The notes under the pieces are model-generated. The model worked only from the letters and a program-made list of their open reading frames with translations. It was not told the DNA's origin and did not search any database. A stretch of DNA of 33,895 nt, taken from contig JASLLE010000026.1 of the NCBI GenBank assembly GCA_030747175.1, positions 1-33,895 of the forward strand. Reading direction: 5' to 3'. The stretch's first letter is position 1. Every line of letters begins with the position of its first letter. Position numbers and translations under genes: made by a program. Positions 23,219-31,352 of this stretch are shown in pieces. The DNA comes from Dehalococcoidia bacterium (GTDB lineage: Bacteria > Chloroflexota > Dehalococcoidia > Lucifugimonadales > Lucifugimonadaceae).

Positions 23219-24310
23219 ATGTCCGAATTGAACCTGAGAATCCCTGGCCCGGTTCCGCTACCTCCCGAGGTACTGGAGCTGGCCGGAGCACAGATGATCA
23301 ACCACCGCGGGCCGGAGTTCGCCGAGATCATCGACCGGATGACGGCGAATTTCAAAACGATCCTCGGGACGCAGGGTCGCGCCTACTTCCTGACGGCGTC
23401 CGGCACTGGCTCGATGGAAGCGGCGATAGTAAATACGCTGTCCGCCGGCGACCGCGTGCTTTCGATCAGCATCGGGTCGTTTGGCAACCGCTTCGGCGAT
23501 ATCGCGGAGGCGTACGGCGCCGAGGTCACGCGGATCGAGTTCGAGTGGGGCACGGCCGCCGATCCGGAAAAGGTCCGAGAGACACTCGTATCCATGCCGG
23601 ACTGTGCGGCCGTAATCGTGACGCACAACGAGAGTTCCACCGGCGTGATGAACCCGATCGCTGATATATCGAAGGTCGTTCACGCCGAGTCGGACGCGCT
23701 GATCCTTGTAGATGCCGTGAGCAGCGCGGCGGGCGTTCCTTTGCCGATGGACGACTGGGGGCTGGACGTGGTCGGCACCGCGTCGCAGAAGTCCTGGGTG
23801 GCGCCGCCCGGTATCGCCATGGTCGCCATGAGCGACCGCGCATGGAAGGCGCATGAGACGTCCACGATCCCGAAGTACTACTTCGATATCGACCAGTACG
23901 AAAAGTTCCTCCAGATTGGGCAACCGCCCTTCACGCCCGCGCTTTCGGTCATCTACGCGCTTGATCACTCCCTGCAGGCCATCGTCGCCGAGGGCATTGA
24001 AGAGGTTCTGACGCGGCACGCGGCGCGGGCGCAGCAGACGCGCGACGGCGCAAAACGAATCGGCCTGGAGCTGTTCCCGGACGCGTCGATCGCCTCCGAC
24101 ACGGTGACAGCCATCCGCGTCCCGGAGGGTATCGACGGCAAGTCGCTCGTCTCCCGGGCACGAGACGAGTACAACGTCGAGCTGGGTGGCGGGCAGGAAA
24201 AGCTGGCCGGACAGATCATCCGTATCGGTCACATGGGATGGGTGCAGCCGGAGCACATCGACGAGAGCATCGACGCCGTGGAGAAATCGCTGGCGGACCT
24301 GCGGGCGTAA
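23219..24310 (+). CDS. Class V aminotransferase (alanine/serine-glyoxylate type)
   Basis: This 363-residue PLP enzyme is of the aminotransferase class V group that includes alanine-glyoxylate and serine-glyoxylate aminotransferases. The N-terminus NLRIPGPVPLPPEVLEL, NHRGPEFAEI, TASGTGSMEAA, VDAVSSAAGVPLPMDDWGLD and the PLP lysine in TASQKSWVAPPG (K191) are diagnostic, and GHMGW lies near the C-terminus. It probably transfers amino groups between Ala or Ser and glyoxylate; substrate is not certain. ATG 23219 is preferred (GGGAAG just upstream, N-terminus aligned with the family) over ATG 23198. The selenoprotein gene begins 80 bp later with a hairpin between. Confidence 0.9.
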   Translation: MSELNLRIPGPVPLPPEVLELAGAQMINHRGPEFAEIIDRMTANFKTILGTQGRAYFLTASGTGSMEAAIVNTLSAGDRVLSISIGSFGNRFGDIAEAYGAEVTRIEFEWGTAADPEKVRETLVSMPDCAAVIVTHNESSTGVMNPIADISKVVHAESDALILVDAVSSAAGVPLPMDDWGLDVVGTASQKSWVAPPGIAMVAMSDRAWKAHETSTIPKYYFDIDQYEKFLQIGQPPFTPALSVIYALDHSLQAIVAEGIEEVLTRHAARAQQTRDGAKRIGLELFPDASIASDTVTAIRVPEGIDGKSLVSRARDEYNVELGGGQEKLAGQIIRIGHMGWVQPEHIDESIDAVEKSLADLRA

Positions 24311-24319
24311 TACCAACCA

Positions 24320-24338
24320 TCTCCCGTCAGGCGGGAGA
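24320..24338. terminator. Short hairpin after the aminotransferase gene
   Basis: TCTCCCG-N5-CGGGAGA forms a perfect 7-bp stem 10 bp after the stop codon, without a T-tract. It could act as a weak terminator or end protector, or be a relic of the CTCCC repeat type. Confidence 0.35.
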
Positions 24339-24390
24339 CGGGCAACGCGCGTCCCGAGGTAATTTCACTGGCGTTGAAAGGCGGCTCCCG

Positions 24391-25578
24391 TTGGAGCAGG
24401 ACAAACGTTCCGGTATCCGAGGCCGCCTGACCGGGCGATCTTCACCGCTCCTTGCCGCGCTGTTCGCTGTGTTCACTTTGCTCGCCGGCGCATGCGGCAG
24501 CGCCTCTCAAATCGATGAAACAGACAGTGCGTCCGCGGCACAGCCTGCCTCCTCCACCTCCCCCTCAGCCACGGCAACGCCAAACCCGAGTTCCACCAGC
24601 GAGACCGTTTTTGCGCCGGATTTCGAGTTGCCGCAGGCGGGCGGAGGGACGGTCAGGCTTTCCGACGTGTACTCACGGGGCAACACGGTGCTGGTGTTCT
24701 ACCGGGGCTACTTCTGAGGAATTTGCCGGAACCAGCTCGTCGAGCTGCAACAGGTCTACTCAGACATAACCCGTCTTGGCGCGGAGGTGCTGGCTCTCAG
24801 CGTAGATGACGCCAGCGATGCGGCAACGATGAGGGCGGAGTTCAGATTTGAGTTCCCGATTCTGTACGATACCGACACATCGGTCACCCGCGATTGGGGC
24901 CTGTACAACCTGCTCGGGGACGGTGTGTCGGCTCCGGCGACTTTTGTCATCCGCCCGGACGGCTCGATCGAGTCCGCTCTGATCGGCACCAACATAGGTG
25001 AACGCCCCACCACGGATTCGATTCTCGAGGTGCTGGAGTCCCTCGCCGACACGGACGGGGCGTCTATGGGTGAGGGGCCCGATACCGCCGAGGGGCAGCC
25101 GGACATGCCCGCCGCCATACCCACGGCCGGCGAACCGGTCCCGGATTTTGATCTGCCGACGGCCCGGGGCGAATCGGTATCGATCAGTGAATTCAGGGGT
25201 GAAAAAGACATCGTCCTCGTGTTCTTCCGCGCATGGTGGTGAACCTACTGCCGCAGGCAGCTCGGCGAGTTGCAGGACAGCTACGGGGAGATTACGGCCC
25301 GTAACGCAGAAGTGATCGCGGTAACGACGCAGGACTTGAGCTTTGCGGGAGACGCTATCGACACGGTAGGCATACCGTTCCCGGTGGCGTATGACGTGAC
25401 GACCACAATGCCCCGCCAGTGGGAACGGTTCGATAATTTCGGCACCGAGCTGGCCGACGCCGCCGTTTACGTGATCGACCAGGACGGGCTGCTGGTGTGG
25501 CAGTCGCTGGGAGACGACTACACACACCAGGTGTCAGCGGCCACGGTCCTGAAACAGCTTGATTCGATAGCCGGTTGA
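24391..25578 (+). CDS. Putative selenoprotein: lipoprotein with two thioredoxin/AhpC-like domains and two in-frame UGA (Sec) codons
   Basis: One reading frame runs from TTG 24391 to TGA 25576-25578 (395 residues) if two internal TGA codons, 24715-24717 (residue 109) and 25240-25242 (residue 284), are read as selenocysteine. Each falls where an AhpC/TSA-like thioredoxin fold has the first Cys of CxxC: FYRGYF-U-GIC-RNQL and FFRAWW-U-TYC-RRQL. Conserved sequence continues after each TGA with no frame change (VLALSVDDAS and SAPATFVIRPDG; VIAVTTQDLS and AVYVIDQDG). Residues 1-35 form a lipoprotein signal (TLLAGAC, C35), then a Ser/Thr/Pro linker. Domain 1 spans about 73-210 and domain 2 about 248-395. 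AAAGG lies 9 nt before the TTG. A role as an extracytoplasmic thiol/peroxide oxidoreductase is likely. No sel genes lie in the window. Confidence 0.85.
24733..24747 (+). promoter_or_regulatory. Putative bacterial SECIS element 1
   Basis: CAGCTC-GTC-GAGCTG is a perfect 6-bp stem with a 3-nt loop beginning with G. There are 21 nt between the TGA at 24715-24717 and the loop, within the published bacterial SECIS range. It lies in coding sequence (QLVEL), as bacterial SECIS elements do. Confidence 0.65.
25257..25273 (+). promoter_or_regulatory. Putative bacterial SECIS element 2
   Basis: GCAGCTC-GGC-GAGTTGC is a 7-bp stem (one G-U pair) with a 3-nt loop starting with G. The loop again begins after exactly 21 nt from the TGA at 25240-25242, the same geometry as element 1, and it encodes the matching QLGEL segment. 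Confidence 0.65.
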
Positions 25579-25666
25579 TGTGGCGCGACCGGTTGCCTGT
25601 TGGGACATTAGGCGGTGTGTCGTCAGAACCGTGTTCCGGTCGTTTTTGAAGGAGCACGTTGACGGC

Positions 25667-25760
25667 CCTTCGAGAGCCTCAGGGTGCGATGGTTCGCCTC
25701 AGGGCGCGGCGGCCTGGGTTCGCCTCGGGGCGCGAAGGTGTTCGGTTACGGCCGGGCGCT
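25667..25760. repeat. Degenerate tandem TTCGCCTCAGGGCGCG repeat
   Basis: CCCTTCGAGAGCCTCAGGGT is followed by TTCGCCTCAGGGCGCG, TTCGCCTCGGGGCGCG and finally a shortened GCTTCGGGGCGCG. The reverse complement of a similar series occurs at about 1340-1465. The gap 25579-25803 holds no supported gene. Confidence 0.6.
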
Positions 25761-25803
25761 TCGGGGCGCGTGAGGTTCGTTGCGGGGGTAATTCGGCCCG
25801 GGG

Positions 25804-26199
25804 CTACGCAGCCAGATCTTTGGACCTCTTGACGACCTGCTGGATGCGCCAGACGAGTTCGCCGTCTTCCCAGGGCTTCGTCATAAAATCCACGGCGCCC
25901 AGGTTGCGGGCTTCCGTCTGGGCCGCTTTACCGGTCTGAGCGCTTGCGATGATCACCGGGATCGGAGCGGTTTGAGGATTGACCTTTAACTCTTTGAGTA
26001 CCTCGAACCCGTCGAAGACCGGCATCCCAATGTCCAGCACGATTACGTCCGGTCGGAAGTCCAGTGCCACCCCAATCACCTGGAGGCCGTTTTCCAGTTC
26101 CCTGATGACATAACCGGCGTCCTCGAGATCGGCGACAAGAAGTTCTCGGATATCAGGCTCATCATCCACCACGAGAACGCGTAATGAACTCATCATCAT
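25804..26199 (-). CDS. Single-domain response regulator (CheY-like receiver)
   Basis: This 131-residue protein is a lone receiver domain. The acidic pair D12-D13, the phospho-acceptor D56 (VIVLDIGMP), S86 in the switch position and K108 (MTKPW) are all in place. There is no DNA-binding or enzymatic output domain, so it signals by protein contact or phosphotransfer. The ATG overlaps the histidine kinase stop by 4 nt (ATGA); three successive ATG codons (26199, 26196, 26193) are possible starts. It is surely co-expressed with the kinase. Confidence 0.93.
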   Translation of the reverse strand: MMMSSLRVLVVDDEPDIRELLVADLEDAGYVIRELENGLQVIGVALDFRPDVIVLDIGMPVFDGFEVLKELKVNPQTAPIPVIIASAQTGKAAQTEARNLGAVDFMTKPWEDGELVWRIQQVVKRSKDLAA

Positions 26200-27833
26200 C
26201 CTTGATCCCCGGGATTTTCGGCCTGTTCCGGGTTCGGGATATTTTCCAGCCGGTTCATGAACCGAGGTCCGGTTGTTGGTTCGGATTGTGGCTTTGCCGT
26301 CACGCCGGGCAGTCGTACAGTCATCGTGGTTCCAGATCCGTAAGTACTTTCGACCGAGATGTCGCCACCATGTAGCTCGACGATCTTCCTGGAGATATAC
26401 AGTCCGATTCCTGTTCCGGGTGTTGCAGACTTTTCAGCTTCCTCGGACCGGAAGAAGAGCGTGAACAGGTTCTCAAGGTCTTCCGGTTTCATGCCGCGTC
26501 CCTGGTCGGTTACGGACAGGACGGCGTGGCCCTCGCGAATCTCGGATCGAAGAGAGATTTTCGTTCCCGAGTCCGAGTATTTCCCGGCGTTACTCATGAT
26601 GTTTGTCAGCACCTGGATCAACCTGCCCTTATCGACTTCCAGCCATGCCGGACCTTCGTGCATGTGCAGTGTCAACGTCTGATCGCGACCGTCCAGGATC
26701 GGTTCAAACGAAGTCGCAATCTCTTCAATGACGCCCTTGATATCCACCGATTCTTTCTGGAGACGGATCCGTTTCGATTCGATCCTGGAAAGCTCAAGCA
26801 GGTCATCGATCAAGGTGTTCAGTCGCCAGCCGTTGCGCTCGATCGTCCCTAAATGACGGAGGTCCCTTTCGTCGAGGTTGTTCCTCTTGTTCCCTTTGAC
26901 GATCCTGGTGAAGCCCAGGACGGCGGCCAGTGGTGTCTTCAACTCGTGTGAGACGCTTGAGAGGAACTCGTTCTTGGCCCGGTCTATCCGCTGCAGCTCG
27001 CGGTTTTCGTCGTCAAGCCGTCTCGCGATCATCCGCTCGCGCCCTATTAGTTCCGAACTCTTGTTGGACAGGCGAACATCGCCGATGAATACGATGACAG
27101 ACATCATGGCCAGGATCGACCCGAGCACGGGTACCGTGCTGTTCCTGATGGCGGAAGTTGTCATCGCTATTTCCGCGTCAAGCGTGTCCGTCACGTCCAG
27201 AACGAGGTCGAGCAGCATATCCGGGGTCTGACCGTCCACCCCGATCGGGACAAACGATTGGACTACGTCGATGGTCTTCGGGTTATCCGCGCCCGTTTCC
27301 GATTCCATCTGTACTTGTCGGATAAGTTTCGAGACTGTTCTGTTCTCGGCGATCGCCCGATCGCCTCCGCCGTAATCGGGATGGTCCATTTCACTGCCGC
27401 CCTCCCAGATTTCGGAGCCGTCGGCAGCATGCAAGGAGATGTGGCGAACATCGTTTGACGTTAGGAGTCCGGCGAAATCACCGGCGCTCATCAAGAGGAT
27501 GGCGGCGGTAGTTGGATCGATTTTGCCCGAGTTGTAGTACGAGTTTGCCGTTGGGGCGTCGATCACCCCGTCTGGCCCATTTGATACGTCGATATTCTCG
27601 GCCACCCGCGTGAACATGGCCGCTATCAGATCCGCCTGTTGCGCGGCTACCTCGGTACCGGAACGGACGGCCGCGTCCTCACCGATCCCCTGCGCCATAC
27701 GTTCAATAATGAATGTCGCGAGAATCAACGCCGCGATGCTGATAATGACAAACGCGATCGTAATCCGAAATCGCCCGAGGGATTCCGGAATGTTTATCGG
27801 TCGGATTTCGATATCCGAAGTTGCGGTGCCCAT
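26196..27833 (-). CDS. Membrane sensor histidine kinase
   Basis: This 545-residue kinase has a transmembrane helix at about 24-43, an extracytoplasmic sensor domain of roughly 190 residues, a second helix at about 234-251 and a short coiled-coil linker. The HisKA domain has the phospho-acceptor His296 (SHELKTPL), and the HATPase domain has MSNAGKYS (N box), VTDQGRGM (G1), LFTLFFR (F) and GTGIGLYISRKIVELHGG (G2). The sensor ligand cannot be read from sequence. It ends overlapping the receiver gene, forming a two-component pair. The MFS gene lies 248 bp upstream on the same strand, a gap in which I see no gene and no strong terminator. Confidence 0.94.
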   Translation of the reverse strand: MGTATSDIEIRPINIPESLGRFRITIAFVIISIAALILATFIIERMAQGIGEDAAVRSGTEVAAQQADLIAAMFTRVAENIDVSNGPDGVIDAPTANSYYNSGKIDPTTAAILLMSAGDFAGLLTSNDVRHISLHAADGSEIWEGGSEMDHPDYGGGDRAIAENRTVSKLIRQVQMESETGADNPKTIDVVQSFVPIGVDGQTPDMLLDLVLDVTDTLDAEIAMTTSAIRNSTVPVLGSILAMMSVIVFIGDVRLSNKSSELIGRERMIARRLDDENRELQRIDRAKNEFLSSVSHELKTPLAAVLGFTRIVKGNKRNNLDERDLRHLGTIERNGWRLNTLIDDLLELSRIESKRIRLQKESVDIKGVIEEIATSFEPILDGRDQTLTLHMHEGPAWLEVDKGRLIQVLTNIMSNAGKYSDSGTKISLRSEIREGHAVLSVTDQGRGMKPEDLENLFTLFFRSEEAEKSATPGTGIGLYISRKIVELHGGDISVESTYGSGTTMTVRLPGVTAKPQSEPTTGPRFMNRLENIPNPEQAENPGDQG

Positions 27834-28081
27834 CCCCCGGATTCTGGAACCCGGGACCTGGATTCACAATCGGGAAGGCCGTCACCGAGGGTTGCGCAGT
27901 TTTTACTCCGGGCCTGTGGCTACTGCCTACGCATGTCTCCCACCCGCATGGGTGTCGGGAACGTCCACACCCATGATGACCACGTGCGACTCCCTACAAC
28001 TCTCCTCAGAACCCGGGATCGGCGTCCCCGCGCAGCTTCGGATGGGTATCGGCCGACCCTTCGACGCCCCGGCGCGCGCCC

Positions 28082-29341
28082 TCACTGGTCCAGCGTGTAA
28101 GCCCGGGTCGCCGGGCTGACCAGCCAGATGCCCGCCGTCACGAGTCCCGCCCCAACCACGCCGATGATGAGTGACGGCTCGGGGCCGAAGGCCGCGAGGA
28201 GGCCTCCAAACACAATGCCGCCGGCCGGGAAGAATCCCCAGGCCATCTCGTAAATGCCAAAGACCCGGCCGCGCATCTCGTCCTCGACACGCATCTGAAT
28301 CGCTACGGTGCCGACCGTGATGTGGACGGCGTTGACCGCTCCCGCTGCGAATGCCAGCGCGATTGAAACGATGAGCATCGTCGACACACTGAATCCGCCG
28401 ACTGCTATCACCGTCAGCGCGTTCGTCACAAGCATGGCAATCCCCGCCCGCCGCACGTTTCCGCGCCAGCCCAACCACAACGCTCCCACAACAGCTCCGA
28501 TCCCCATCCCGGTAAGTATGCCTCCCTGCTCTACGGACCCACCCCCGAATATGTCTTTGGCGAATACCGGCGCCAGGTAAATGAAACCGCCCAGGAAGAG
28601 AGCGTTGACGGCGGTGAACACGAGCACGATCAAGACGATACTGTCTGATCGAATTTTCTGTAGAGCGTCAGAAATCCCTGCCCATACCGGCGGTTGCCGA
28701 TCCTCGATCTCCTGTCGCGGGCGCAGGGTAGCCAGCAACAGGGCCGCCAGCGTGAAGGAAACCGCTCCCAGCGTGAACGTTCCCTCGGCGCCGGTTTGAG
28801 AAAGCAAAACGGCGCCCATAAGAGGCGCGGTTATTCGGGAGATATGGAATGAGGTCTGATCGAACGAAACCGCTCTTACGAGCTGGCTCCGGTGAACAAG
28901 ATTCGTGATGAAGGCCTGGCGGGCGGTCCAGTCGTTGCCCAGCGCTGCGCCAAACGCGACTCCGGAAGCGACGATGTGCCACGGTTCAAGGGCGTCCGTG
29001 AATCCGAGAACGGCCAGTACCATCATCGTCAGCGCCCCGATGGCTGAACCCGAGATGAGCATGACCCGGCGCGGCATTCGATCCGCAAGTACCCCGCCGA
29101 TGCCGGCGAAGATGAATTGTGGAACGGCGAGCGCCGCGCCCAGGGCCGCAAGCCAGAGTCCAGACCCCGTCATGTCGTAAATCAGGAAGCTGTTGGACAT
29201 GAAAACGAGCATGTGACCCGTGCTCCACGTCAGCGTAGATATCACGAACGTGATGAACGGGCTCTGACGCAGTACGTGCGGGAGGGACGCGCTGAAGGGC
29301 GCGCTTGTGTCGTCCCCGGGATCACCAGTTTTCTCAGCCAT
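28082..29341 (-). CDS. MFS transporter, EntS/MFS_3-like
   Basis: This 419-residue protein has about 12 hydrophobic helices and the major-facilitator loop motif GGVLADRMPRRVML between helices 2 and 3, with a second-half counterpart MRGRVFGIYEMAWGFFPAGG. The overall pattern (NDWTARQAFITNLV, AVSFDQTSFHISRITAPLMG) resembles MFS_3/EntS-type exporters. A soluble N-terminal stretch of about 25 residues precedes helix 1. The exported compound is unknown. It is divergent from the sulfatase gene, with 120 bp between them. Confidence 0.87.
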   Translation of the reverse strand: MAEKTGDPGDDTSAPFSASLPHVLRQSPFITFVISTLTWSTGHMLVFMSNSFLIYDMTGSGLWLAALGAALAVPQFIFAGIGGVLADRMPRRVMLISGSAIGALTMMVLAVLGFTDALEPWHIVASGVAFGAALGNDWTARQAFITNLVHRSQLVRAVSFDQTSFHISRITAPLMGAVLLSQTGAEGTFTLGAVSFTLAALLLATLRPRQEIEDRQPPVWAGISDALQKIRSDSIVLIVLVFTAVNALFLGGFIYLAPVFAKDIFGGGSVEQGGILTGMGIGAVVGALWLGWRGNVRRAGIAMLVTNALTVIAVGGFSVSTMLIVSIALAFAAGAVNAVHITVGTVAIQMRVEDEMRGRVFGIYEMAWGFFPAGGIVFGGLLAAFGPEPSLIIGVVGAGLVTAGIWLVSPATRAYTLDQ

Positions 29342-29461
29342 AACTGTTCATTGTGCGGTCCCCGATGGGGCGATGCCATTCGGGGCGCCGAACGGGCCAG
29401 GGGTTGGCGCGATAAAATCTTCGTTCACAACTGATTCCGCAAATCGCACCGAGGAGTGACC

Positions 29462-30928
29462 GTGGCAAGCAGCGACACCGGCCGGCCTAACATCCTGTTC
29501 ATCCTGAGCGACGACCAGGGACCGTGGGCGATGAACTGCGCCGGTACGCCGGAGTTGCGCACGCCAAACCTCGATCGCCTGGCGGCGACCGGAATCAGGT
29601 TTGAGAGCTTCTTTTGCGCTTCGCCGGTTTGCTCACCGGCGAGGGCTTCGATCCTCACCGGCCAGATGCCGTCACAGCACGGTGTGCAGGACTTCCTCAG
29701 AGCCGGGAACTCGGTGAATCTGCCGGGCGACGGAAAGACGGTCCGGTACCTGGAAGGCCGGACCACGTACACGGAAATTCTCGCCGGCAACGGGTACGCG
29801 TGCGGACTGAGCGGAAAGTGGCATCTCGGGGATTCCGCGACACCGCAGACAGGGTTCGATTACTGGAACGTGCACGCCACCGGCGCCGGCAATTACTACA
29901 ACGCCCCGATGTTCAGAGATGGCGAGCTGTACACGGCCGACGGCTATTTCAGCGACGTAATCACGGATAACGCCATCGAGTTCATGGAGGATCAACTGGG
30001 TTCCGAACGGCCGTTCTCGCTTAACGTCCACTACACCGCCCCACACGCTCCCTGGGGTCCGGAACAGCATCCCGCGGAGCTGTACGACGATTACTTCCAG
30101 AACTGTGATTTCGGGTCAGTGCGGTGGGACCCGGTTCACCCCAACCACCTTGCGAAAGAAGGTTCGTCCGGGAGTGTCGGGACGACCGAAGAAGAGCGAC
30201 GAGGGCTACTGAGTGGCTACTTCGCCGCTATCACCGGGATGGACACCAATATCGGCCGGCTCCTCGACTGGCTGGAAGAACACGGCCTGCGAGAGAACAC
30301 GCTAGTCGTGTTCACGGCCGACAACGGAATGAACATGGGGCACCACGGTATCTGGGGCAAGGGGAACGGCACCTACCCGCCAAACATGTTCGACACGGCG
30401 GTCAAGGTGCCGACCTTGATGTCTCGGCCGGGGCGTGTGCCGGAGGGTGTTGTAGAGAAGAGCCTCCTGAGCCATTACGACTTAATGCCGACGCTGCTCG
30501 ATTACGTGGGACTGGGCGGCTCCGGCGATGGGGCCGGGGAACTCCCGGGCAGCAGTTTCGTCTCGATCCTTGAGGGCAAAGAGGGCAAACCGATGGGGTC
30601 CGAGCGGCCGGTCGTGGTGCTGGACGAGTACGGGCCTACCCGGATGATCAGGACGGATTCGATGAAGTATGTCCACCGATACCCGGACGGCCCGTACGAG
30701 TTGTACGACCTCGTCGGCGATCCCGATGAAACCGTGAACGAGATCGACAATCCGAAATATGCTCAGTCGATAACTGCGATGCGGGGGCAGCTAGAGGAGT
30801 GGTTCGAGCGATACACGGAGCCAGAGCGAGACGGGACGAAGCAGGCAGTAAAGGGCCGGGGCCAGTTGGACCTGGTCGGCAAGTCAGGGGCGTTCGCACA
30901 GGACGTTGTGTTCCTGCGGGACGCGTAG
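29462..30928 (+). CDS. Sulfatase (alkaline phosphatase superfamily)
   Basis: This 488-residue type I sulfatase hydrolyses sulfate esters using a formylglycine made from Cys57 in CSPARASILTG by the formylglycine-generating enzyme, which is not encoded here. Calcium-ligand segments are NILFILSDDQG near the N-terminus and FTADNGMNMGHHG; GKWHLG is also conserved. There is no signal peptide, so it appears cytoplasmic. GTG 29462 is chosen because GAGGAG (29451-29456) lies 5 nt upstream; the in-frame GTG 29456 overlaps that site. Choline- or carbohydrate-type substrates are possible. Confidence 0.93.
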   Translation: MASSDTGRPNILFILSDDQGPWAMNCAGTPELRTPNLDRLAATGIRFESFFCASPVCSPARASILTGQMPSQHGVQDFLRAGNSVNLPGDGKTVRYLEGRTTYTEILAGNGYACGLSGKWHLGDSATPQTGFDYWNVHATGAGNYYNAPMFRDGELYTADGYFSDVITDNAIEFMEDQLGSERPFSLNVHYTAPHAPWGPEQHPAELYDDYFQNCDFGSVRWDPVHPNHLAKEGSSGSVGTTEEERRGLLSGYFAAITGMDTNIGRLLDWLEEHGLRENTLVVFTADNGMNMGHHGIWGKGNGTYPPNMFDTAVKVPTLMSRPGRVPEGVVEKSLLSHYDLMPTLLDYVGLGGSGDGAGELPGSSFVSILEGKEGKPMGSERPVVVLDEYGPTRMIRTDSMKYVHRYPDGPYELYDLVGDPDETVNEIDNPKYAQSITAMRGQLEEWFERYTEPERDGTKQAVKGRGQLDLVGKSGAFAQDVVFLRDA

Positions 30929-30949
30929 GTCCGTGGTTCTCCCCCGCGA

Positions 30950-31320
30950 TCGGCGAGGGGCACATGACGGGTGTCCTGATCCTTCCCCGGAATGAGATGG
31001 ACCGGGTGAGGGAGAACAATGGTTCCGGCCCGAACGTGTTTGGTTTGCCGGTGGCTCTGTCGGTACAGATCCCTCGTCCTTCCGTAACCGGAAGGATCGG
31101 GATGACAATGGGAACCACGTCCCGAGGCTCTCGAAGCTTGTACTGAGGGTGTCGAATGTGGACCGGATCACTCGGCACCGCGCTCTTGCGACGATCACCT
31201 ACCGATGATCCCCCTCACCCTTCCGGCGGGCGGAAGGACAGGCTACCAACCCTCTCCCGCGACGGGGAGAGGCCCAATCTGAAGTTCCTTCTCCCGGCGG
31301 GAGAAGGTGCAGGATGAGGG
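30950..31320. repeat. Composite cluster of intergenic repeat modules
   Basis: The 424-bp gap between converging genes contains CCCTCGTCCTTCCGTAACCG with GAAGGATCGGGAT (31071-31103, near-identical to 22751-22783), CCCGAGGCTCTCGAAG with a trailing TACTGAGGGT (31121-31150), and CCCTCTCCCGCGACGGGGAG and TTCTCCCGGCGGGAGAA palindromes (about 31250-31310). I see no supported gene. Confidence 0.65.
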
Positions 31321-31352
31321 AGAAGTTGCTCCCGGCGTGTACGGGCCCGCAC

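Noticed and set aside
24715-25242. Pseudogene or sequencing-error explanation for the two in-frame TGA codons
   Set aside because: Both TGAs fall on the catalytic Cys position, the frame is kept across 1.2 kb, sequence after each is well conserved, and both have hairpins at the same distance. Random damage would not do this twice.
25576-25611. Third UGA (end of the selenoprotein) as another Sec, since TGT follows and the frame stays open for 11 more codons
   Set aside because: The second domain is already complete, no SECIS-like hairpin is visible at the right distance, and the extension has no family similarity. I take it as the true stop.
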